Assembly: GCA_910588975.1 (NCBI GenBank)
Contig: CAJUSE010000031.1
Coordinates: 1-22,335 of the forward strand
Direction: 5' to 3'
DNA length: 22,335 bases
From: an uncultured Oscillospiraceae bacterium
GTDB lineage: Bacteria > Bacillota > Clostridia > Oscillospirales > Oscillospiraceae
Positions 14,418-21,221 of the stretch are shown piece after piece. The notes under the pieces were generated by a model. It was not told the origin of the DNA and did no database searches. It worked only from the letters and a program-made list of their open reading frames with translations. Numbering within the stretch: position 1 is the first letter of the stretch; each line of letters opens with the position of its first letter. Position numbers and translations under genes: made by a program.

Positions 14418-14425
14418 GGATTTTT

Positions 14426-14453
14426 TTGAACTTTTCTCACTTTTTTGTATAAA
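14426..14453 (+). promoter_or_regulatory. Candidate promoter of gpr
   Basis: TTGAAC (14426-14431), 16 nt and TATAAA (14448-14453) resemble a sigma-A promoter. Known gpr genes use forespore sigma factors. A GTATA at 14447-14451 could serve as a sigma-F/G -35, but the matching -10 (GCAAAAAATA at 14466) is spaced too closely. Which sigma factor reads it is unresolved. Confidence 0.45.
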
Positions 14454-14527
14454 GAATATGTGGGCGCAAAAAATAGCCCCTGAGCAAAATTTTGACCACA
14501 ACATCTTGGGGAAAGGGAGGGCGGTCT

Positions 14528-15397
14528 ATGACGCCGTGGAGGACCGATCTGGCACTGGAGCAGCATCAGGGGCTGGGCAGCGAGCTGCCGGGGGTGGAAT
14601 GTATAGAGGACGAGCGGGAGGGGCTTCCCCTCACCACCGTCCGGGTGACCAGCCCCCAGGGGGCCCAGGCCCTGGGCAAGCCCGAGGGGACCTACCACAC
14701 CCTGGACCTGACCGCCATGACCCGGCGGGAGGAGGGGGCCATGGCCCGGGCGGTGGAGGCCCTGCGGGGCCTGCTGACCCCCCTGCTCCCCCAGCAGGGA
14801 GAGGTGCTGGTGGTGGGGCTGGGCAACCGGGCCATCACCCCCGACGCCGTGGGGCCTAAGACCTGCGACCACACCCTGGTCACCCGGCACCTGGTGGAGA
14901 TGCTCCCCCAGCACTTCGGCCACTTCCGGCCGGTCTCCGCCCTGGCCGCCGGGGTGCTGGGCACCACAGGGGTGGAGAGCGGGGAGCTGGCTCTGGCTGT
15001 GGTGGAGCGGCTCCACCCCGCTGCTGTCATCGCCGTGGACGCCCTTTGTGCCCGGCAGGTGGAACGGCTGTGCGCCACGGTGCAGGTGGGGGATACGGGC
15101 ATCTCCCCCGGCTCCGGGGTGGGCAACCACCGCTTTTCCCTGGACAAAAACACCCTGGGGGTACCTGTCATCGCCCTGGGGGTGCCCACAGTGGTGGAGG
15201 GGGCCACCCTCTGCGCCGACCTCCTCAGCCAGGCAGGGGGCCAGGTCCCCGAGGACTTGCCCGGCGGGGAGCTGCTGGTCACCCCAAAGGACATTGACCA
15301 GCGGATCGAGGACATGGGCCGGCTGCTGGGCCGGGCGGTGTCCCTGGCCCTCCAGCCCGCTCTGACTCCGGAGGAGCTGGAGGCCCTGGTGGGGTAA
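14528..15397 (+). CDS. gpr: Germination protease GPR
   Basis: GPR is an atypical aspartic-type endopeptidase made in the forespore. It degrades small acid-soluble spore proteins at germination after removing its own propeptide. The 289-residue protein starts MTPWRTDLALEQHQ, whose RTDLALE stretch is the conserved region of the zymogen N-terminus. It carries the strongly conserved GLGNRAITPDAVGPKT block, SALAAGVLGTTGVES, VDALCAR and SGVGNHRFSLDKNTLGVPVIALGVPTVVEGA. ATG 14528 has GGGAGGG at good spacing; the in-frame ATG at 14492 lacks one. At 289 residues it is shorter than the roughly 370 of Bacillus GPR, mainly by a compact C-terminus. Its presence indicates a spore-forming lineage. The usual partner spoIIP does not follow. 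Confidence 0.95.
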   Translation: MTPWRTDLALEQHQGLGSELPGVECIEDEREGLPLTTVRVTSPQGAQALGKPEGTYHTLDLTAMTRREEGAMARAVEALRGLLTPLLPQQGEVLVVGLGNRAITPDAVGPKTCDHTLVTRHLVEMLPQHFGHFRPVSALAAGVLGTTGVESGELALAVVERLHPAAVIAVDALCARQVERLCATVQVGDTGISPGSGVGNHRFSLDKNTLGVPVIALGVPTVVEGATLCADLLSQAGGQVPEDLPGGELLVTPKDIDQRIEDMGRLLGRAVSLALQPALTPEELEALVG

Positions 15398-15399
15398 GC

Positions 15400-15445
15400 A
15401 AAAAAGGCCCCCTCCCGGTTTGACCCGGAGAGGGGGACCTCTTTC
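15400..15445. terminator. Terminator between convergent gpr and the M23 peptidase gene
   Basis: An imperfect long stem (GGCCCCCTCCCGG, about 15406-15418, with CCGGAGAGGGGGACC, about 15425-15439) has a minus-strand T-run from the As at 15400-15405, serving the peptidase gene. On the plus strand only CTCTTTCC follows, so it is weaker for gpr. Confidence 0.75.
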
Positions 15446-15454
15446 CTTATTCAG

Positions 15455-16933
15455 TTAGGGGAGGTACTTATAGGGGCTCACGGTGGTGCCGTTCACCTTC
15501 ACCTGGAAGTGGCAGTGGTTGCCGGTGGAACGGCCGGTGGAGCCCACCTTGGCAATGGTCTGGCCCTTATACACCCGCTCCCCTGCCCGGACCACCAGGC
15601 TGGAGCAGTGGGCGTAGATGGTCTGCAGGCCATTCTCGTGGTCGATGACCACGTAGTTGCCGTAGCTCCAATAGCTGCCCGTGCCGGTGCCCGCATAGAC
15701 CACCTTGCCGCCGTCGGCGGCGGCGATGGGCTGGCCGTAGTAGCCGTTGATGTCGATGCCGGAGTGGAAGGAGGTGGAGCCGAAGATATACCGGTTGCCG
15801 TAGCCCGAGGTGATCTTGCCGTAGATGGGCCACTGGAAGGAGCCGGTGGCCATGGTCTTGGGCCGGGGCTTGGTACCCACGGCCACCACCTGGGTGACAG
15901 GCTCGGTGTGGACCTGAGTGGAGTTGATGACCCGCTCGGTCTCCTCGCCGTTGATGCTGGTCACGTCGGCATTGTAGGTGGCCCAGCCCTCCACGCCGGG
16001 AGTGACCACCCTCTTGTTGCCCTGGTACATACTGTCGTCGGTGATCTCCTTCACCTCGAAGGCCACGGGGCCGTCATAGGTCACGTTGTCCACCGTCCGC
16101 ACAGACAGGAAGGGGACGGCCTTGCTGATGGTGAGGGTCTGGCCGATCTGGAGCCGGTCGATGTTCACATCGGGGTTGAGCAGCTGAAGCTCGGCCACCC
16201 GCATGCCGTTGCTGTTGGCGATGGCGGAGAAGGTGTCCCCGGCCCGGACGGTGTAGTCCACCTGCTCCAGGCTGTTGGAGGTGAGCATCTCCCGGAGGGA
16301 GTCGATGCTGCGGATGGCAGAGGTGGCGGTGTACTCCCGGCTGACGCTCAGGGGCTCCACAAACTCGGCCAGGACGGTGTTTTCGGTGATATAGGGGGCC
16401 TTGATGCCCTCCAGCATGGCGGTGAGAGCGGCGTCATTGTCGGCGGCCCCCAGCATCTGGCCCTTGACAGTGAGCACCGAGGTCTTCATCACCTCGCCGA
16501 TCTGATCGAAGAGGTAGGTCTCCACATCGGTGATGGGCTTTACGTCCTCCCGCAGGCAGACCTCAAAGGAGTGGCTGATGTCCTGGTTCAGGTCGTAGTC
16601 GTAGCCCAGGATCTCCGAGGCCCGGTCCTCCACCCGTGCGGCGGCGGCCACAACGGCCTTGGGGCTGTCCACCAGGCCCAGGTCCACCCCGTCCACGCTC
16701 ACCCGGTAGCCGGGGCCGTAAAGGGTGCCCAACACGCCGGCGGCGGTGAGGGAGAGGGCGGTGGTGAGAAAGACGATGGGCTGGAGCCGGCTGCGCCGCT
16801 CCAAAAAGTTGGGCAGGGCCAGATGGGGCAGGCGCCACACACGCTCACGTTTGGTCCTGAGCCGGGGGGCGGAACGCACCTTGACCGGGGCGTGTACCGG
16901 AACTCGATATGGATAACGAAGGCTCTCGTCCAC
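15455..16933 (-). CDS. Membrane-anchored LysM-G5-M23 peptidoglycan endopeptidase
   Basis: The 492-residue protein has a basic cytoplasmic N-terminus, one membrane helix (about 53-72), a predicted helical spacer, a LysM domain (227-270, YTVRAGDTFSAIANSNG..LNPDVNIDRLQIGQTLTIS), a G5-like domain (about 274-354) and a C-terminal M23 zinc endopeptidase (about 380-485). Zinc and catalytic residues are complete: H390 and D394 in SFHSGIDI, H442 in YAHCS, and H473-C-H475 in GNHCHFQV. It should cleave peptidoglycan cross-bridges or stem peptides outside the membrane while tethered to it. The start is GTG 16933 with only a modest AAGGG upstream; no in-frame ATG is better. The promoter and a WalR-like box lie upstream. 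Confidence 0.94.
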   Translation of the reverse strand: MDESLRYPYRVPVHAPVKVRSAPRLRTKRERVWRLPHLALPNFLERRSRLQPIVFLTTALSLTAAGVLGTLYGPGYRVSVDGVDLGLVDSPKAVVAAAARVEDRASEILGYDYDLNQDISHSFEVCLREDVKPITDVETYLFDQIGEVMKTSVLTVKGQMLGAADNDAALTAMLEGIKAPYITENTVLAEFVEPLSVSREYTATSAIRSIDSLREMLTSNSLEQVDYTVRAGDTFSAIANSNGMRVAELQLLNPDVNIDRLQIGQTLTISKAVPFLSVRTVDNVTYDGPVAFEVKEITDDSMYQGNKRVVTPGVEGWATYNADVTSINGEETERVINSTQVHTEPVTQVVAVGTKPRPKTMATGSFQWPIYGKITSGYGNRYIFGSTSFHSGIDINGYYGQPIAAADGGKVVYAGTGTGSYWSYGNYVVIDHENGLQTIYAHCSSLVVRAGERVYKGQTIAKVGSTGRSTGNHCHFQVKVNGTTVSPYKYLP

Positions 16934-17005
16934 GCAGCATCCCTTCTTTCCTGTCAGTCTCTATCTGTATCCATTTTCCCATTGATAACAGGGTGGAAAC
17001 AAAAG

Positions 17006-17022
17006 ATTACAATTTGGTTACA
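17006..17022 (-). promoter_or_regulatory. WalR-like box upstream of the M23 peptidase gene
   Basis: On the minus strand TGTAAC (17022-17017), CAAAT and TGTAAT (17011-17006) exactly fit the WalR (YycF) consensus TGTWAH-N5-TGTWAH. That regulator controls cell-wall hydrolase genes in Firmicutes. The box begins at about +1 of the strong promoter at 17029-17057, a position that favours repression. A weaker promoter whose -35 (TTGTAA, 17012-17007) lies inside the box is also conceivable. Confidence 0.6.
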
Positions 17023-17028
17023 ACAGCT

Positions 17029-17057
17029 ATCATACACGCTTTCTCCTCTCCCGTCAA
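17029..17057 (-). promoter_or_regulatory. Promoter of the M23 peptidase gene
   Basis: On the minus strand TTGACG (17057-17052), 17 nt and TATGAT (17034-17029) form a strong sigma-A promoter, giving a leader of about 90 nt to the GTG start. Confidence 0.83.
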
Positions 17058-17149
17058 GAGTTTTTGGCATTTTCGGTGATTTTTGACAAGGAAAAATTGG
17101 GGTGGGTCCACATCTTGTGGTTAGAAACCGCCTTAGAAAGCAACATACA

Positions 17150-17165
17150 GTTACAATTTTGTAAC
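17150..17165. repeat. Perfect palindrome in the divergent intergenic region
   Basis: GTTACAA (17150-17156), TT, TTGTAAC (17159-17165) is a perfect 7-bp inverted repeat. It repeats the GTTACA word of the WalR-like box 130 bp away. The region 16934-17298 between the divergent genes holds no coding sequence; this palindrome, the promoters and the direct repeats are all that I see there. Confidence 0.5.
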
Positions 17166-17214
17166 CGATTTTGAAAACAGGGGGAAAAGGGGCCGTTTTG
17201 CCCATAACCGGGAC

Positions 17215-17246
17215 AAGTGGTCGGTTTTGGCGCATAAGTGGTCGGT
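17215..17246 (+). promoter_or_regulatory. Direct repeat AAGTGGTCGGT, 21-bp period
   Basis: AAGTGGTCGGT occurs at 17215-17225 and again at 17236-17246, two helical turns apart, just upstream of an extended -10 (TGG-TAAAAT, 17264-17272) that lacks a good -35. This geometry is typical of an activator, for example an OmpR/PhoB-type response regulator. No regulator was identified. Confidence 0.55.
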
Positions 17247-17263
17247 CACGGCGGGTATTTCTG

Positions 17264-17272
17264 TGGTAAAAT
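17264..17272 (+). promoter_or_regulatory. Extended -10 promoter of the PstS-like fusion gene
   Basis: TGG followed by TAAAAT (17267-17272) is an extended -10, 27 bp before the start codon. No hexamer resembling TTGACA lies 16-18 bases upstream, where the direct repeats end instead, so activation is likely needed. Confidence 0.55.
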
Positions 17273-17298
17273 GGGGGTGTGAAAGGAGGTCCTGCGCT

Positions 17299-18525
17299 AT
17301 GGACGAACCGAAAAAGAAAATTTCCTTCTGGGCCTCGCTGCCCATCTGGGGGCGGGTGCTGCTGGTTTTGGGCATCGGGGCCGCACTGATCCCGGTGGGC
17401 TATTTCGGACTGTTTTTTCTGCTGATCCTCTTTGTCGTCCTCCCGGTCAATATGCTCCCCGGGGCTGTAGGCCTGGCAGTCGCTCTGCTGCTGGGGGTGG
17501 TGGCCCTGCTGTGCAGGGGCGGGTGGCGGAAGGGCTTTCAGCGGGCAAGTGCCGGGGTGGCGCTGGTCTCCCTGGTGGCACTGGTGGGCACTTACGGCTG
17601 GAATGCCTACCAGGAGTCCATCACCATCGTGGACAACTCCAACATTGACACCTCCCTCTACCTGCCCTTTGAGGAGAACAGCCAGATCGCCCGGCTGGAG
17701 GGGGAGGCCTCCCTCCGTTTCTCCCCCTTTGACGATTTGCCAGTGGTGGACGGGGCGGCCGCCCTGTTCCCGGTGTGCTCGGCCATGGTCAACGCCACCT
17801 ATCCCAGGAACATCCTGCCCCTGAACCAGGGGGACAGCCCCTTCACCTACCATAATACATCGCTGGGCTATCGGCTCCTGGCCGAGGGGGAGACCGACAT
17901 CTTCTTTGGCGCCACCCCCAGCGAGGAGCAAGCTCACTACTACCCCGAAGGATCCAACGTGCCGGTGGAGTTTGACCTCATCCCCGTGGGCCGGGAGGGC
18001 TTTATCTTCTTCACCAACGCCCGCAACCCGGTGGACTCCCTGACCCAGGACCAGCTGCGGGGCATCTACTCGGGAGAAATTACAAGCTGGGCGCAGGTGG
18101 GGGGCAAAGACACCCCCATCCTCCCCTACCAGCGCAACCGGGGCAGCGGCTCCCAGACGGGGCTGGAGAAGTTCATGGGGGAGGTGCCCATCACCGAGCC
18201 CCCCACCGAGCTGCGCAACGATTTGATGAGCGGCATCATCGAGCGGGTGGCCGACTACCGCAACAACCCCGGGGCCATTGGCTTTTCCTATTACATCTAC
18301 GCCGCCCAGCTGAAGGAAAACCACAACATCAAGCTGCTCTCCGTGGACGGGGTGGCCCCCAGCCAGGAGACCATCGGCCAGGGCAGCTATCCCATCACCG
18401 ACAACTTCTATATGGTGGTGCGCAAGGGGGAGCGAACGGAGGAGATGGACCGGTTCATCGCTTGGGCTTTGAGCGAGGAGGGGCAGGAGCTGGTGGAGAA
18501 GTCGGGGTATGCCCCTCTTAGATAA
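17299..18525 (+). CDS. PstS-like substrate-binding domain fused to four membrane helices
   Basis: The 408-residue protein opens with a short basic stretch and four hydrophobic segments (about 19-37, 38-52, 55-72 and 84-102). A periplasmic-binding-protein type II domain of the phosphate-binding PstS family follows (about 110-408). Signature pieces are DGAAALFPV (151-159), GATPSEE, GREGFIFFTNARNPVDSLTQDQLRGIYSGEITSWAQVGG and the anion-loop motif RNRGSGSQTGLEKFMG (279-294). AAAGGAGGT gives the start at ATG 17299; upstream in-frame codons lie in the promoter. Normal PstS proteins are lipoproteins next to pstCAB; here there is no lipobox and no transporter nearby. It may be an anion sensor or an orphan receptor rather than a transport subunit; phosphate as ligand is only an inference. 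Confidence 0.88.
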   Translation: MDEPKKKISFWASLPIWGRVLLVLGIGAALIPVGYFGLFFLLILFVVLPVNMLPGAVGLAVALLLGVVALLCRGGWRKGFQRASAGVALVSLVALVGTYGWNAYQESITIVDNSNIDTSLYLPFEENSQIARLEGEASLRFSPFDDLPVVDGAAALFPVCSAMVNATYPRNILPLNQGDSPFTYHNTSLGYRLLAEGETDIFFGATPSEEQAHYYPEGSNVPVEFDLIPVGREGFIFFTNARNPVDSLTQDQLRGIYSGEITSWAQVGGKDTPILPYQRNRGSGSQTGLEKFMGEVPITEPPTELRNDLMSGIIERVADYRNNPGAIGFSYYIYAAQLKENHNIKLLSVDGVAPSQETIGQGSYPITDNFYMVVRKGERTEEMDRFIAWALSEEGQELVEKSGYAPLR

Positions 18526-18561
18526 AATAGCACCTCCGCCGGCGGCGGAGGTGCTATTTTT
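18524..18561. terminator. Bidirectional terminator after the PstS-like gene
   Basis: A perfect 17-bp stem (AAAATAGCACCTCCGCC, 18524-18540; complement 18544-18560, loop GGC) overlaps the stop codon and ends in TTTTT. Its A-rich left arm gives Ts on the minus strand, so it can also end the convergent TPR-like gene. Confidence 0.92.
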
Positions 18562-18581
18562 CAAGAGAATTTTGAAAAACA

Positions 18582-19916
18582 TCAAAAAATAGAGGCCAGG
18601 AGGACCTGTGCTTCGGCGCAAAAGTGATGACTGCCGCCCCGCTGGGCCACATACTCCAGGTGGGGCTGCGCTTTCTCTCGTTGCCCAGCGGCCAGGTAGT
18701 ACTGGGCCAGCACCATATGGGCAAAGACTCTTGCACTCCGATCCCCGGCCCCCTCCAAAAGAGCCTGAGCCCGGGCCTCCACGCCCTCCAGAGAGCCCTC
18801 CTGGATGAGGAGGGCGCACCGCCCCCGCTCCAGAGACCAAAGGGTACCTGTCGGGGTATTTTTGGGTGGGCAAAGGGGCTCCAGCTGCCCCAGATAGCGC
18901 CGGGCTGCATGCAGATCTCCCTGGGTGGTGCTCAGAATGAGCCACAGGAGAAGAGCGGATACCCTGGTCGGCCGCAGTTGTTCCAGTTCGGGGGTAAGCC
19001 GGACCTTGTCCAGCTCCTCCCGTGCCTTGTCGTATTGCCCCAAGTTGATAAGGGCAGTGGCGGCACAGATACGCAGGAGAGAAGTCCACAGCTTTTCTGC
19101 CAAGACCTCCGGGCGCTGTAGAGTCTCCTGACAGATGGCCAGAGCCGGGGCAGGGTCCAGGGCATCATAGCTGCCAGCCTGCCGAAGAGCCTTTTGGGCC
19201 AGCTGGGCCCCGGTGAGGGACTGACCCTGGAGAGATCCCAGAAGCTCGGCGGCCTCCTGTTTGGCACGAAGGCGGTTGCCCTGGGCCACGACTGTCTCCA
19301 GATATTCTTTCCCTTTTTGGGGCTCTCCCTCCTTCAGATGAAACTTTCCCAGCAAAAGCCAGGCCTCGATTTGCCACCGAAGGTAGGTGGCCCCTTCCAG
19401 CAGCTGGACAAGGAGAGGTTCCAGCCCCTCCAGCTCTCCCCGGTGGATACGGATGGCATAACCGTTGGCACACAGCTGCCACTGAAGCGAGGAGAAGGTA
19501 ATGCCCCCGGGGAAGCGCATATTAGGAGGCAGGCGGTTGAAAATCTCCATAGCCTTGTTCTGCTCGGCAACAGCCTCTTCCCAACGCTCCAAAGAGGTGA
19601 ACGCCTGGCCCCGCAGACAGCTGATTACACAAAAGTTTCGCTGGGCCACCCCGGCAGTCACCCCTGCATCGGTAAGCTGTTCCAAATTTTCCAGTACGGC
19701 GATGCCCTCCCCGGAGGCCAAAAGAGCATAGATATAATTAAAGAAAATAGTGTCAAACAGTACGGGGTGCTCCAATGCCAAAAACCCGGAAATAGTGTTA
19801 AACTGGGGAGCCAACGTCAACAGAGGACCAGGGTCACAGCCCCGGAGCAGAACCTTTACCGCCTGGTCATTCTCCCTTTGCAGGCGGGAGCGCCTCCACT
19901 CCTCTTTCAGGGACAT
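18582..19916 (-). CDS. TPR-like repeat protein, unknown function
   Basis: I recognise no specific family in this 444-residue protein. It is mostly amphipathic helix pairs spaced about 34-40 residues, with TPR-like segments such as SLERWEEAVAEQNKAMEIF, YLRWQIEAWLLLGKFHLKEGEPQKGKEYLETVV, ALINLGQYDKAREELDKV, and the C-terminal FAHMVLAQYYLAAGQREKAQPHLEYVAQRGG. No signal peptide or membrane helix is seen, so a cytoplasmic scaffold is likely. ATG 19916 (MSLKEEWRRSRLQ) follows GAGGTG at good spacing; an in-frame start further upstream would read through the pta terminator hairpin. It lies downstream of pta on the same strand, 91 nt away. The convergent neighbour is the PstS-like gene; no functional link is shown. 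Confidence 0.85.
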   Translation of the reverse strand: MSLKEEWRRSRLQRENDQAVKVLLRGCDPGPLLTLAPQFNTISGFLALEHPVLFDTIFFNYIYALLASGEGIAVLENLEQLTDAGVTAGVAQRNFCVISCLRGQAFTSLERWEEAVAEQNKAMEIFNRLPPNMRFPGGITFSSLQWQLCANGYAIRIHRGELEGLEPLLVQLLEGATYLRWQIEAWLLLGKFHLKEGEPQKGKEYLETVVAQGNRLRAKQEAAELLGSLQGQSLTGAQLAQKALRQAGSYDALDPAPALAICQETLQRPEVLAEKLWTSLLRICAATALINLGQYDKAREELDKVRLTPELEQLRPTRVSALLLWLILSTTQGDLHAARRYLGQLEPLCPPKNTPTGTLWSLERGRCALLIQEGSLEGVEARAQALLEGAGDRSARVFAHMVLAQYYLAAGQREKAQPHLEYVAQRGGSHHFCAEAQVLLASIF

Positions 19917-19934
19917 GGGATCACCTCGTATAGG

Positions 19935-19973
19935 AAAAATAGCGTGCGGGCCGCCCCGAAAAGGGCGGCCCGC
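19935..19973 (-). terminator. Terminator of pta
   Basis: A perfect 11-bp stem (GCGGGCCGCCC, 19946-19956, with GGGCGGCCCGC, 19963-19973, loop CGAAAA) lies past the pta stop. The T-rich run on the minus strand (As at 19935-19939) is offset by about six bases, so termination may be partial and the TPR-like gene may be reached by readthrough. Confidence 0.75.
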
Positions 19974-20007
19974 AGTTGGTTTCAAATGCGCACTTCCGAC
20001 CTTCTAA

Positions 20008-21030
20008 TTAGATGAGGGCGGCGGTGATGATGGCCATGGAGTAGACCTCGTCGGCCACGCAGCCACGGCTCAGGTCGTTGATGGGGGCGTTCAGGCCCTG
20101 GAGAATGGGGCCGTAGGCATCATAGCCGCCCAGCCGCTGGGCGATCTTGTAGCCGATGTTGCCCGCCTCGATGAGGGGGAAGATGAAGGTGTTGGCGTAG
20201 CCGGCCACCTTGGAGCCGGGGAACTTCAGCTGGCCCACGGTGGGGCTGACGGCGGCGTCAAACTGCATCTCGCCGTCGATGGCCAGAGAGGGATCCATCT
20301 CCTGGGCCACCTTGGTGGCCTCGGCGCTGAGGGCCACGGTGCCCCCCTTGCCGCTGCCCTTGGTGGAGAAGCTGAGCATAGCCACCTTGGGATCCATGCC
20401 GAAGATCTTGGCGGTGCGGGCGGTCTCGATGGCCACCTCGGCCAGCTTCTGGGCGCCGGTGATGGTCACGTTGCCCTCCTTGTCGGTGCTGTCCTCATAG
20501 CTGAGGTTGATGGCGCAGTCGCCCATGGCGATGGTCTTCAGGGCCTCATCCCCGGTGTCCCGGGTCATGATGAAGCAGGAGGACACCAGGTGGGCGCCGG
20601 GCCGGGTCTTGACCAGCTGCAGGGCGGGCCGGACGGTGTCGGCGGTGGAGTAGGTGGCGCCGCCCAGCATGCAGTCGGCCTCCTTCATGACCACCAGCAT
20701 GGTGCCGAAGTAGTTGGCCTTCTTCAGCATGGCGGCGCACTCGTCGGCGGTCATCTTGCCCTTGCGCAGCTCCACCATCTTCTCCACCATGGCCCCCATG
20801 CCCTCATAGGTCTCGGGGTCCAGGATGCGGGCGCCGGCGATGTCAAAGCCGGCCTTCTGGGCGGCGGCCTTCACATCGTGTTCGTTGCCCACCAGGACCA
20901 CATTCATCAGGTCCTCCTTCAGCAGCCGGGCCGTGGCCTCCAGGATCCGGGCGTCGGTGCCCTCGGAGAAGGCCACCGTGCGGCGGGTCTGCTTCAGGTT
21001 GGCCTTCATGGAGTCAAAAAAGTTTGCCAT
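20008..21030 (-). CDS. pta: Phosphate acetyltransferase
   Basis: The enzyme interconverts acetyl-CoA plus phosphate and acetyl-phosphate plus CoA. With acetate kinase this yields ATP during fermentation. The 340-residue length is that of the short, single-domain Pta of Firmicutes. Recognisable stretches are VAFSEGTDARILEATARLLKE near the N-terminus, ANYFGTMLVVMKEADCMLGGATYSTADTVRPALQLVKTRPG, VAMLSFSTKGSGKGG, and the C-terminal IGYKIAQRLGGYDAYGPILQGLNAPINDLSRGC, conserved in the family. A strong AGGAGG precedes ATG 21030. No ackA follows within the window; instead a TPR-like gene lies downstream. The gene has its own promoter and is divergent from the XRE gene at 21222. Confidence 0.97.
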   Translation of the reverse strand: MANFFDSMKANLKQTRRTVAFSEGTDARILEATARLLKEDLMNVVLVGNEHDVKAAAQKAGFDIAGARILDPETYEGMGAMVEKMVELRKGKMTADECAAMLKKANYFGTMLVVMKEADCMLGGATYSTADTVRPALQLVKTRPGAHLVSSCFIMTRDTGDEALKTIAMGDCAINLSYEDSTDKEGNVTITGAQKLAEVAIETARTAKIFGMDPKVAMLSFSTKGSGKGGTVALSAEATKVAQEMDPSLAIDGEMQFDAAVSPTVGQLKFPGSKVAGYANTFIFPLIEAGNIGYKIAQRLGGYDAYGPILQGLNAPINDLSRGCVADEVYSMAIITAALI

Positions 21031-21089
21031 ACTATTGTTCCTCCTGTGTTTTCAAATTCTGTTTGGCCCTACCGGGCCACGCTATTTCT

Positions 21090-21119
21090 ATTATACACCC
21101 CCTGGAGCAAAAAACTCAA
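21090..21119 (-). promoter_or_regulatory. Promoter of pta with leader hairpin
   Basis: On the minus strand TTGAGT (21119-21114), 18 nt and a perfect TATAAT (21095-21090) form the promoter. The leader contains a 6-bp hairpin, TGGCCC (21064-21069) with GGGCCA (21074-21079). Confidence 0.8.
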
Positions 21120-21149
21120 CGGAAAACTGACCATTCCTGCAAATTTTTC

Positions 21150-21178
21150 TTTACAAAATGTATTCTCATCGCTATACT
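21150..21178 (+). promoter_or_regulatory. Promoter of the XRE regulator gene
   Basis: TTTACA (21150-21155), 17 nt and TATACT (21173-21178) form a good sigma-A promoter, about 43 bases before the ATG at 21222. Confidence 0.8.
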
Positions 21179-21221
21179 ATACTTACTGTTTACAGAAAAG
21201 ATAGAGAGAGGCGAGCAACAC

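Noticed and set aside
17006..17022. PhoP/Pho-box reading of the TTACAA direct repeat, given the nearby PstS-like gene
   Set aside because: TTACAA differs from the TTAACA-type Pho box at key positions, the site is closer to the peptidase gene, and the WalR consensus fits exactly on the other strand.
15509..17086. Plus-strand open frame of 525 codons opposite the M23 peptidase gene
   Set aside because: It is a shadow of a gene whose LysM, G5 and M23 domains are all intact.
16954..19089. Minus-strand open frame of 711 codons across the PstS-like gene and part of the TPR-like gene
   Set aside because: It runs antisense to a gene with clear PstS motifs and out of frame through another, crosses terminators, and its translation shows low-complexity shadow composition.
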